Assembly (NCBI GenBank): GCA_029582265.1
Contig: CM055827.1
Span: 5,714,471 to 5,778,470, forward strand
From: Zoroaster sp. YZ-2022
Taxonomy: Eukaryota; Echinodermata; Asteroidea; Forcipulatida; Zoroasteridae
DNA length: 64,000 nucleotides
Direction: 5' to 3'
Under the pieces are notes generated by a model. The model was not told where the DNA came from and did not search any database. It saw only the letters and a program-made list of their open reading frames with translations. The first letter of the stretch is position 1. Each line of letters starts with the position of its first letter. This document shows positions 60,001 to 64,000 of the stretch, piece after piece. The position numbers and the translations under genes were made by a program.

Positions 60001-61861
60001 GCACGACTCATTTCTCATCACTTTGCAATTGACAGGCAGCTCTAGTGGGGTTTACACAATTAACTAAGTCATGCATACATGTACATATGCACATGATCTA
60101 TTATGCACTAACGTCTGCGAATCCTGTGATTATTATATGGCAAACTACATGTATATGTACATGTAGAAACACTGTACAGTGTTTGTTGCAATGCCTTCAC
60201 AACAGACCTTCATATGTCGTGGCCATAAGGGGAAATAGTCGGGCTCATTTAACCCTCCTACATCTTCTGGTACCTTTTTCATACAAGTTGATCCACCATT
60301 TGAAACCATTCGCTTTTGTGGTTTTGAATGGTGAAATAACTGTGTACAGTATTGATTTCCCCAAATGGTTTTGAATGGTAGGTCAGCTAATACAAAACCT
60401 TGTTTAGATCTTTCCAAATGGTAGTACAGCTAATACAAAACCTTGTTTGGATACTTCTAAGTGGTGAATCAATGGACCCTCTATGCATTTGAATGGATTT
60501 GAATGGTAGTAAAGCTTGCTACCAACACTGTTCAAATGGTATCACCATGTGTGTACAAAACCAATGGAAATTTTGAATGGTTTCAAATGGTCAAACAGTA
60601 GGAGGGTTAATGAGAAACAACACTGTAATCGTTATTGCGTACACAGGGAATCAGACAAAGATGTCCGTCCGCAGCATGATAAAGGTCTATTGGTTCTATT
60701 TATGAGAATTCCATTTTGTAATTTTTAAAGAATTTTGAGGTTTCAAACTTTGTTTAAGAAGGAAAATAAAGTCGGAAATCCATCATAAAAGTGAATTTTA
60801 AGGATAGTTTTCGCTTTCTGTACCACAATAATCGATAGAACCCTTTTTGAAGCGGTTAGTGGTTGAAACAAATTTCCAGAAAAACCTTTTAAAAGTTGGA
60901 TTTGACATTCTTTTCCCAGTTTTGACTGGGGGGAATCTTTGGTCTAGCTGACTCGTTTTGACCTGTCTGGTGATTTGCCTTAAAGGGACAGTACCATCAT
61001 AATCACAGCAGTCTTTCAACAGGGCATGGAATCAGTGACCTAGTTTAAGATGAACACAGTGACTGAAAGTTACTGGTCATTTATGCAGCAGCAATGGTGA
61101 TATGATCTTATCATGTGGGGTGTTATTTTCAGTCACTGAGTTAATCTAAAACTAGCACTCCGATTCCATGCCCTGTTGATCGTGACGATATTGTCCCTTT
61201 AATGTTATTTGACTATTTTGATCTTCCTAGTGCATAAGGTATATAGCATAGCTGGTGCAGGAATTTTTTTCACTTAATTTGACTCATTGTGGCAAAAAGA
61301 ATGAGGGTTCAGTATGCTCATGAAACCACTTCTATACTTACTTGCACGACCTGTAGCCCAATCCGGAGTCGCCTTATTAGCACCATAGTTAAGCTTCTTA
61401 AACTTCTCAAAGGATGCACAAACATACGACTCGCCATCTTTCAAGTTCTCGATACTGGTAATGGACATTCCAGTATCTGGATGATAGATCTTCCTCACCC
61501 CGTAGGGAAGGGACATGTGTTTCGTCAACTCACTCAGGAGGCTCTCAAACGTTTGGAAGCGATTTGGTGTTATCCGTAATCGTTTCCCCCTGAAGTAATG
61601 GTCTCCATTCCGGTAGAAGAGAAGCTGCCGTGGCCTTCGCAGGTCCTTATACTGTTCGTCGGTGATGTCCCTATGCTGTTGGGAGATGCTTACATCAGAG
61701 TTGCGGCTTGCTACCGGCGTATCGTCTCCAACAACAAGTTTCTTGCGTGGTCTTGCTGCTGGGGCTAGGGGGATGTCTGAGTTGTTGATGGGGTAGGCAA
61801 GAAGGGTGTCATTTGCGTCGGCATTCATGCGTCTTGGTGAGTTCTTACGCATGCGACCCAT
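32349..61861 (-). CDS. DCLK: doublecortin-like kinase, complete, 910 aa, five coding exons
   Basis: Coding exons on the minus strand are 61861-61342, 43726-42027, 35575-35443, 34570-34403 and 32560-32349. All borders are GT-AG and all phases fit, giving 911 codons including TAG. DCX1 is about residues 76-164 and DCX2 about 256-341; these bind microtubules in the family. A Glu/Lys/Arg-rich linker is about 389-526. The kinase is about 611-869: Gly loop GDGNFADV (619-626), catalytic Lys641, helix-C Glu658, HRD Asp733, DFG Asp755, activation segment [10 protein letters not shown] (770-779), HPWI near the end. All catalytic residues are present, so it should be an active CaMK-group Ser/Thr kinase acting on or at microtubules. 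After the kinase only 41 residues remain, shorter than the vertebrate DCLK1 tail. The orthology group (DCLK1/2-like, not DCLK3, which lacks DCX domains) is by domain content. Confidence 0.95.
32613..33392 (+). repeat. AGGCCTGTGATTT element with internal 58-bp tandem array
   Basis: The element opens at 32613 (AGGCCTGTGGTTTCTCATG) and closes near 33392 (AAATCACATCCCTG). Within it, AGGAGGTTCAGGGGGCTTGG recurs every 58 bases, from 32833 through 33297 plus the founder at 32774, ten copies in all. The units are nearly identical and differ mainly at GGCTTGG versus GGCTTTG. Sister copies elsewhere have a single unit. Confidence 0.95.
33850..34221 (-). mobile_element. tRNA-derived SINE, copy 2
   Basis: On the minus strand: head GGAGTGCCATGGTCGAGCGG, B box GGTTCGAATCC, conserved body, then an (ATT)n tail at 33850-33874. 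It is close to full length (about 370 bp). Confidence 0.9.
34403..34570 (-). CDS. DCLK: DCLK exon 4: kinase C-lobe
   Basis: It spans residues 785-840 and both borders fall in phase 1. It encodes [20 protein letters not shown] then GFPPFR...YWDNISD, the helix F region with its conserved DMWATGV Asp and the helix G region. The acceptor is TGACACAAG before 34570 and the donor GTATGC. The frame continues into the intron as [10 protein letters not shown]..., which is not coding. Confidence 0.9.
34676..35057 (-). mobile_element. tRNA-derived SINE, copy 3
   Basis: It is in minus orientation with its (ATT/ATC)n tail at 34676-34705 and its tRNA-like head at 34975-35057. It lies in the 0.9-kb intron between DCLK exons 3 and 4. 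Confidence 0.9.
35443..35575 (-). CDS. DCLK: DCLK exon 3: DFG motif and activation segment
   Basis: It spans residues 741-784 plus one base: [20 protein letters not shown] through [18 protein letters not shown]. The acceptor is TTTGCCCTCCAG and the donor GTAAAA. Its length of 133 is not a multiple of three, so skipping it would shift the frame and remove the rest of the kinase. Confidence 0.93.
35677..36020 (+). mobile_element. tRNA-derived SINE, copy 4
   Basis: The head ACATGGCCGAGCGGTCTAGC is the best-kept A box in the window, followed by B box GGTTCGAATCC and an (ATT)n tail. It lies about 100 bases upstream of the acceptor of DCLK exon 3 and is opposite in orientation to copies 2 and 3. 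Confidence 0.9.
36180..36600. repeat. probable inverted-repeat element rich in ACACGTGT and CACGGATC
   Basis: The E-box palindrome CACGTG occurs four times (36194, 36222, 36408, 36546), along with repeated CACGGATC and TTTCACACTACGCT / AGTGTGAAAAGG words. The ends are not clean. It is GC-rich compared with the flanking intron, so I read it as an element rather than an enhancer. Confidence 0.45.
36684..36736. repeat. (TAAAA)n microsatellite
   Basis: AATAAAATG units pass into about nine TAAAA units. Confidence 0.9.
37373..37735 (+). mobile_element. tRNA-Leu(CAA)-like SINE, variant body
   Basis: The head CATGGCCGAGCGGTCTAGTG is followed by an anticodon-loop-like GGACTCAAGTTCTGA and B box GGTTCGAATCC. 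The 3' body differs from the main SINE family (AAGAACCCAGAACACTTATT, GGTCTCCCTTTAAAG), so this is a second subfamily. The right edge is approximate. Confidence 0.7.
38264..38518. mobile_element. TGTGACCCGC MITE, copy 2
   Basis: TGTGACCCGCTTCATCGAAA at the left and GGATGGAGCGGGTCACA at the right; about 95 percent similar to copy 1 at 20412-20673 by eye. The TA borders of copy 1 are not evident here. Confidence 0.9.
38672..39180. mobile_element. TTAAAGGGACA element, copy 2, split by a SINE
   Basis: The left part is 38672-38747 (TTAAAGGGACAATATCATCA) and the right part about 39045-39180 (ending ATTGTCCCTTTAA). A 5'-truncated SINE fills the gap. Confidence 0.9.
38747..39044 (+). mobile_element. 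5'-truncated SINE nested in a TTAAAGGGACA element
   Basis: It lacks the tRNA head, starting at GACCATGGTGCTTGTGTCC. The body and a long (ATT)n tail (39013-39042) are intact. The insertion is younger than its host element. Confidence 0.9.
39568..39612. repeat. (GAAAT)n microsatellite
   Basis: Repeated AAATG/GAAAT units. Confidence 0.85.
40014..40246. mobile_element. TTAAAGGGACA element, copy 3
   Basis: It runs from TTAAATGGGCAGTATTGTCA to GACGATACTGCCCCTTTAA and is uninterrupted. Confidence 0.85.
40744..40925. repeat. 15-bp minisatellite
   Basis: Eleven identical units of ACGTTCTAGTATAGT followed by two divergent ones. The open frames through it on the minus strand (repeating RTYYT or LERTI) are artefacts of a period divisible by three. 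Confidence 0.97.
41013..41277. mobile_element. 265-bp near-perfect palindrome carrying tRNA-like B boxes
   Basis: The arms are 41013-41140 and 41150-41277 (128 bp each) with a 9-bp spacer. Each arm has AATTGATTTAATTTTGCC at the outside, CTACACAGGC and CGGGATTCGAACCC inside. The outer sequence recurs with further matching flank at 57290-57345. It is probably a foldback or head-to-head copy of a tRNA-derived element. Confidence 0.9.
41418..41763. mobile_element. TTAACCCTCCTAC element, copy 1
   Basis: It begins TTAACCCTCCTACTTTTGG and ends CAGTAGGAGGGTTAA. The interior repeats ACCATTTGAAACCATTC and its complement. TTAA is at both edges. Confidence 0.9.
42027..43726 (-). CDS. DCLK: DCLK exon 2: DCX2, charged linker, kinase N-lobe
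   Basis: This 1,700-base exon spans residues 174-740. The acceptor TTCTTCTACAG lies at 43727, and the donor GTAAGT follows CTG at 42027. The frame is open from the acceptor. The first in-frame ATG is not a start, because the phase joins exon 1 exactly (A + GC gives Ser174). In order: a Ser/Pro/Gly-rich segment, DCX2 (about 256-341), a linker with [11 protein letters not shown], a 135-residue Glu/Lys/Arg-rich helix (about 389-526; [20 protein letters not shown] type), an acidic patch, then the kinase from [13 protein letters not shown] to [10 protein letters not shown]. Confidence 0.96.
43761..44161. mobile_element. CAGGCCTCCCAG element, intact, 6-bp target duplication
   Basis: CAGGCCTCCCAG (43761) is mirrored by CTGGGAGGCCTG ending at 44161. 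The hexamer ATATTA flanks both sides (43755-43760 and 44162-44167). The 401-bp interior is not coding. It lies 34 bases from the acceptor of DCLK exon 2. It is related to 20007-20703. Confidence 0.95.
44379..44645. mobile_element. TTAACCCTAACC element, copy 1
   Basis: It runs from ACCCTAACCACCTCAAATCC to CCTAGGGGGTTAGGGTTAA. It is inverted with respect to the 59140-59412 part of copy 3 and shares CCTCCAAAATCC-type and CATTTTCATTGATCTTTCAT-type blocks with it. Confidence 0.85.
44733..44970 (-). mobile_element. AGGCCTGTGATTT-family element, copy 5
   Basis: It is inverted: CCTTTGGTCTAGAGGACAAA, then CTGAACCTCCTTGG, to GAGAAATCACAGGCCTGG. The end beyond the first block is lost. Confidence 0.8.
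45068..45510 (-). repeat. probable retroposon fragment with (ATT)n tail
   Basis: On the minus strand this reads through a ~390-base non-repetitive body into an AT-only (TTATT/ATT)n tail at 45075-45120, the layout of a SINE or LINE 3' end. There is one copy in the window, and the identification is tentative. Confidence 0.4.
45790..46130 (+). mobile_element. single-arm relative of the 23400 foldback
   Basis: It begins CTCCTGAAGAAGATTAGAGC, CTAATCGAAACGTTGAG, then a duplicated 55-base segment (CCGTGAAGTCCCCATGGTT), and ends CACATGGTGTTACCGCAAAC. Confidence 0.65.
47305..47519. mobile_element. TTAAAGGGACA element, copy 4
   Basis: It runs from TTAAAGGGAGAGTATCGTCA to GACGATACTGCCCCTTTAA. Confidence 0.85.
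47611..47800 (+). repeat. dispersed sequence with GGGGTCGCCACAGCGGATC
   Basis: It contains TTCGGCTGCTCCCGTTAGGG, GGTCGCCACAGCGGATC, GGTTTTACGCCGGATGCCC and CTTCCTGACGCAACCCTCCC. I associate this wording with repeats common in fish genomes, but that is from memory and not checked. It is much more GC-rich than the intron around it. One copy in the window. Confidence 0.6.
48003..48392. mobile_element. AAGTCTCTGGTTT-type element, copy 3
   Basis: AAAAAAGTCTCTGGTTTCTG at the left and ACCAGAAATGGGAGACATTT at the right. It has a 27-base poly-T run at 48058-48087. Confidence 0.75.
48654..49223 (+). mobile_element. 570-bp AAGCCRTGTTCGCACTGG element, copy 1
   Basis: The ends AAGCCATGTTCGCACTGGAC and, inverted, TCCAGTGCGAACACGGCTT. 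The interior repeats AGTCCAGTGCGGAC and TTTTCCCGAG motifs symmetrically. GC-rich, no coding frame. Confidence 0.95.
49378..49505 (-). mobile_element. SINE head with tRNA-Leu(CAA)-like anticodon arm
   Basis: The minus strand reads GTCATGTCCGAGCAGTCTAG, CCAGACTCAAGTTCTGG (an exact Leu-CAA-type anticodon stem-loop), then GGTTCGAATCCCAGTCATGAC. The acceptor ends can pair (GTCATG/CATGAC), but the D stem is broken, so it is not a functional tRNA gene. Confidence 0.7.
50341..50914 (-). mobile_element. 574-bp AAGCCRTGTTCGCACTGG element, copy 2, inverted
   Basis: This is almost the exact reverse complement of 48654-49223, base for base over most of its length, with small differences such as GGGCGCTTATG versus its counterpart. 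The two copies are 1.1 kb apart in opposite orientation. Confidence 0.95.
50955..51173. mobile_element. TTAAAGGGACA element, copy 5
   Basis: It runs from TTACCGGGACAATATCATCA (the left TTAA is mutated) to AATCGTGTCCCTTTAA. Confidence 0.8.
51430..51560 (+). mobile_element. single-arm relative of the 23400 foldback
   Basis: CTCCTGAAGACGATCAGAGT, ATACTGATCGAAAACATC, later CATGGTGCTACTGCAAACC and CACCATGCAAAGC. Confidence 0.6.
51610..51966. mobile_element. TTAACCCTAACTCCC element, copy 2
   Basis: It runs from TTAACCCTAACTCCCTAGGC to GGAAGGTTAGGGTTAA. TTAA is at both edges. The interior differs from copies 1 and 3 apart from the TCCTCCAAAATCCT-type ends, which are partly duplicated (CATGTAACCTCAATCC). 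Confidence 0.8.
53160..53700. repeat. TAAGCA-family element expanded into a 95-bp array
   Basis: The left flank GGCCCAATTTCATAGAGCTG is a normal element end. From 53210, units of exactly 95 bases recur at 53305, 53400, 53495 and 53590, each with AACAGACTACCAGCCAAAAT and TTTGGCTGGTAACCAAAGAA. The units are near-identical, so the expansion is recent. Confidence 0.95.
53711..53802 (+). mobile_element. fragment of the AAGCTTGGGCGATA element
   Basis: Only the right end is present: CAATGTTTGCCGATATATTG then ATATTGCCCAAGCTT. It directly abuts the 95-bp array. Confidence 0.75.
54877..55251. mobile_element. TTAACCCTCCTAC element, copy 2
   Basis: It runs from TTAACCCTCCTACTGTTTGA to CCAAAAGTAGGAGGGTTAA, with the interior as in 60249-60610 but inverted. 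Confidence 0.95.
56261..56572 (-). mobile_element. tRNA-derived SINE, copy 6
   Basis: It is in minus orientation with the head at its right end (GGAGTGCCATGGTCGAGCGG) and B box GGTTCGAATCC. The central CTATATGCGC part is deleted, and the (ATT)n tail is short. Confidence 0.9.
57000..57143 (+). repeat. dispersed element (relative of 1866-2175), unexpanded
   Basis: GAGGGGTGTCTGGGTGTC, TTACATGTAAATGTATTGTA, GGACACCCTGTTTGG, CTAAATCCTGGCTAA. Confidence 0.8.
57373..57752 (+). mobile_element. tRNA-derived SINE, copy 7, full length
   Basis: Best full-length copy (380 bp): head GGAGTGCCATGGTCGAGCGG, B box GGTTCGAATCC, body with GTGTTTGATTAGCCCTATAT and CTGTATACTCCCCAGGGAGC, a promoter-independent end GGTGGATACGTGCGCTATAT, and an (ATT)n tail. 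Polymerase III would be expected to use the internal A and B boxes. Confidence 0.95.
58330..58685. mobile_element. AAGTCTCTGGTTT-type element, copy 4
   Basis: AAAAAGTCACCGGTTTCTTG to ACCAAAAAACGGACACATTT; the interior matches 9558-9937 (GATTTGTGAGGCCTCTCTTA, CCAATAACCGCGTATACATG). It has an internal A run at 58602-58623. Confidence 0.75.
59016..59412. mobile_element. TTAACCCTAACCCCC element, copy 3, with repeated left end
   Basis: The left 45-50 bases (CCCTAACCCCCTATATAATC, GGCTAGGAACCTTC) occur four times in tandem (59016-59180). The remainder is the reverse complement of copy 1 (44379-44645). The right end is GGTGGTTAGGGTTAA. Confidence 0.85.
60249..60610. mobile_element. TTAACCCTCCTAC element, copy 3
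   Basis: It runs from TTAACCCTCCTACATCTTC to CAAACAGTAGGAGGGTTAA. It is an inverted near-identical sister of 54877-55251. Confidence 0.95.
60980..61202. mobile_element. TTAAAGGGACA element, copy 6
   Basis: It runs from TTAAAGGGACAGTACCATCA to GACGATATTGTCCCTTTAA, about 140 bases from the DCLK exon 1 donor. Confidence 0.9.
61342..61861 (-). CDS. DCLK: DCLK exon 1 coding part: start codon and DCX1
   Basis: The ATG at 61861-61859 is in good context (A at -3, G at +4), and an in-frame TGA lies four codons upstream, so this is the true N-terminus of this transcript. Residues 1-75 are a Pro/Arg-rich leader, and DCX1 follows (about 76-164): [20 protein letters not shown], then [13 protein letters not shown] and GESYVCAS, matching the family pattern. 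The donor is GTAAGT after 61342, phase 1. Confidence 0.95.
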
Positions 61862-61906
61862 ATTTTGATGTCATTCTTATCGTATGTTGGGATCTCATGT
61901 TCATGT
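61862..61906 (-). promoter_or_regulatory. DCLK 5' UTR part with an overlapping upstream ORF
   Basis: A GTCTCATTACAG acceptor ends at 61907, so this exon begins with 45 untranslated bases and at least one more 5' exon must exist. An ATG at 61904 opens a 19-codon frame ending TAA at 61845, overlapping the main start. A second ATG in the same frame follows two codons later. Confidence 0.6.
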
Positions 61907-61950
61907 CTGTAATGAGACACAAAGTAATCAAGGGAAATTGAAATATATAA

Positions 61951-62577
61951 TTAACCCTAATGATCCCCATCCAGCCAAACTCCAACACCAGGGATTGTTG
62001 GAGTTTGATGGGTTGAGTACTGTGTACTTCTGATATGGCATGTGTAAAGTGTTGGAATATGGCTGGATGAGTACTGTATGTGTGCAGTAACAGTGTTGGA
62101 TTTTGATTGAGTGAGGACGGTGGTTCTACTAGCATGCAACATTGTTAGACTTTGAGTGGAGAGAGTGTGTGTATGCAACCTGCTGTAATAAACAACTGAT
62201 AAAGGCAAATATTGTACTTAGGTATGCTTGGCATTGTGTCTAACATCATACAACTAGAACCTACCATTTATTCCATAGGGTGTTTTAGTTTTTGTATAGT
62301 TAAGTTTTTTAGCATGAAAACAATTGTTGGATTATGATGGGTTGAGTACTGTGTGACTCCAGTGTTCAAACTTTACTTTGGGCCATGTGTACCCACTCAA
62401 TCAAAATCCAACAGCTAAGGGCCTGTTGGAGTTTGACGGGTTGAGTACTGTTATGGCAAGTGGACTGTTGGAGTTTGATGGGTTGAGTACTGTAAACCAT
62501 CAACAGTCAACCATGGTGTTGGGATTTGATAGGTTGAGGAAGGTTTCTAGTAAAAATGCTGAGGGAGTTAGGGTTAA
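61951..62577. mobile_element. TTAACCCTAATGA element with repeated GTTGGAGTTTGATGG motif
   Basis: It runs from TTAACCCTAATGATCCCC to GGGAGTTAGGGTTAA. At least six spaced copies of a motif near GTTGGAGTTTGATGGGTTGA (some inverted) fill the interior. It begins 44 bases upstream of the DCLK exon 1 acceptor. Confidence 0.7.
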
Positions 62578-63697
62578 TGCATTATTGCATTTTGTAGCAT
62601 TATGCTGTTTGGAAAGAATGTAGAATACAACCGCAACTCTTCTATCCAAACAATGACAAATATCAAAGATTTTCTTTTAAAAGATGATAAGGAGAGGAAA
62701 GTGTAGTCAAGTGAGGATTGGAAACGATAGACTGGGAGATTTTGAGCAATGAATGTATGCAAATCCATAGCTGCAGTAACTGTATCTCATAGGGTCTTGT
62801 CATTGGGTCGAATCAGACCTAAGATCTGATTCGACCCAATGACAAGATCTATGAGTTACTGCAGCTAACAAATCCAGTGAGATGTTGGCCATTTTGTCGT
62901 CTGCTAGACATTGTGCACAAGTGGCGGTTGGGTTCGACATTCTTTCCTGCTGTTTCCTACGTATACATGATTTTAATCAGTTCTATCTTTAACTTTGTGG
63001 GGTTATTTTTTTTAAGTTGATTTTTTTTTCTACTTTGATTTGAGTGTTTTAGTGAATAAATCTTTAGCTCTAACCATGCTAAATGCAACAGGATGCAACA
63101 GTTGTAAAATTCTGATGGACGTTGTTGCATTCAGCAGCCAGTACTGATGACTCAATCTGTTGTATCTTGTTGCATTCAGCACTGGACAGTGTTTGTATAA
63201 CAAATAGTCGTGAACTCGGGCTGATGATTTGATGGGACGCACGACACAGTAACCGACCCACATAATTAATGTGCAAACGATTTGCCAATAGCGATGGGTG
63301 TGTTTTTGAGACTGTAACCAGAAACGTGTTTGGGCTTTGGTCACTGGTTAAGCGTTTTCGTAAGTTCGGTTGTGCTGCGATCATGGTTCTGACCAAACAT
63401 AAACCAAAGTTTGTGATCAGTTACGCTTAGTTTCAAGATGGCGGATTGTAAAAAGTGTTAAAACATGATTAAATGATTGTTCGTATACCAGTATATCTTT
63501 CAAGTTACTAGCACTCACGAGTAAGTTCTATTTTGAGAAACGTTGATGATTGAACATGTCACAAACTGAAAACAATTGTCTGGTTACGTTCGCATTTTCG
63601 CGTAGCTGTGCCGTTTTGTTTCTGGTTAGGGTAGCGAAAACCCGCCCCATATGTTGCACTCGGGAACGGCGCAATTGCACATGTCTCTCAGGTAAGC

Positions 63698-63847
63698 ACT
63701 GGCAATTTATTGTGACGCTTGTAGATGGGTACATCCGGCTCTAAAGCACTCATGCGTGAAAAACAAAAATAATCGCGATATTATCGAATATCGCGATATG
63801 TTTGACGATATATCGTGGATGAAAAAAATCGATATCGCCCAAGCCTA
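63698..63847 (+). mobile_element. fragment of the AAGCTTGGGCGATA element
   Basis: GGCAATTTATTGTGACGCTT, then GCTCTAAAGCACTCATGCGT, to TCGATATCGCCCAAGCCTAA; the left part is missing. Confidence 0.8.
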
Positions 63848-64000
63848 ATGTAAACAGTAGAAAAGAGAAAACATGTAAATAAAGAAGGAAACAAAGGAAA
63901 GAATGTCGTATCCAGCCGCCACTTTTTAAGGGCTTTTTTGGATTTTTTTTGGCAACCACTAACCAGTTAAAAAATCATTCTAACGATTTTTGGTGGTACA

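Larger units (their letters stand above)
43727..61341 (-). other. DCLK intron 1 (17.6 kb)
   Basis: No exon is supported. Known contents are the elements listed between 43761 and 61202. Stretches without recognisable structure include 44985-45060, 46130-47300 (AT-rich, runs of TACATGTA), 49225-50335 (except a SINE fragment), 51180-51420, 52000-53150, 53810-54870, 55260-56250 (poly-purine/AT), 57760-58320 and 59420-60240. The open frames in them are short and unlike coding sequence. Confidence 0.6.
61907..64000 (-). other. DCLK upstream intron or 5' flank
   Basis: It contains a TTAACCCTAA element (61951-62577), a short palindrome with AGATCTGATTCGACCCAATG arms near 62790-62850, and a fragment of the AAGCTTGGGCGATA element (63698-63847). 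I could not find the first, non-coding exon or a promoter. Confidence 0.5.

Noticed and set aside
61845..62135. 96-codon minus-strand open frame upstream of DCLK
   Set aside because: Its upstream part crosses the predicted acceptor and a transposon. Only the last 19 codons, the uORF, lie in the exon.

Overview
The window is eukaryotic nuclear DNA from an animal, most likely an invertebrate deuterostome (an echinoderm such as a sea star or sea urchin is my best guess). The evidence is spliced genes with GT-AG introns, AT-rich introns packed with short inverted-repeat elements and tRNA-derived SINEs, many minisatellites, and a doublecortin-like kinase whose exon layout is not the finely split vertebrate one. 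The phylum is inferred from general character, not from a marker gene.

Two genes can be supported, and they converge. On the + strand, four exons at 2265-2398, 10081-10263, 11519-11798 and 14804-15152 join in consistent phase. They give the last 314 residues of a protein I do not recognise: a basic, conserved-looking start followed by a long Pro/Ser/Thr/Glu-rich tail. A polyadenylation signal lies at 16017. The 5' end of this gene is outside the window.

On the minus strand, five coding exons (61861-61342, 43726-42027, 35575-35443, 34570-34403, 32560-32349) join in phase. They give a complete 910-residue doublecortin-like kinase: two DCX microtubule-binding domains, a long Glu/Lys/Arg-rich linker, and a Ser/Thr kinase domain with all catalytic residues. 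The first intron is 17.6 kb. One 1.7-kb exon holds DCX2, the linker and the kinase N-lobe.

Everything else is intron or intergenic DNA, about 94 percent of the window, and it is dominated by repeats. I could define about ten families of short non-autonomous elements by their terminal inverted repeats. Three of them end in TTAA, one has 6-bp target duplications, and one looks mariner-like. There is also a tRNA-Leu-derived SINE family with nine to ten copies, two foldback (palindromic) elements, and about a dozen tandem arrays. Several arrays sit inside copies of dispersed elements, as if they had expanded there. Nested insertions give relative ages, and one recovers an empty insertion site. 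I saw no transposase, reverse transcriptase, rRNA, functional tRNA or CRISPR array. No new protein-based system is evident; the noteworthy content is the kinase architecture and the unusual repeat biology around it.
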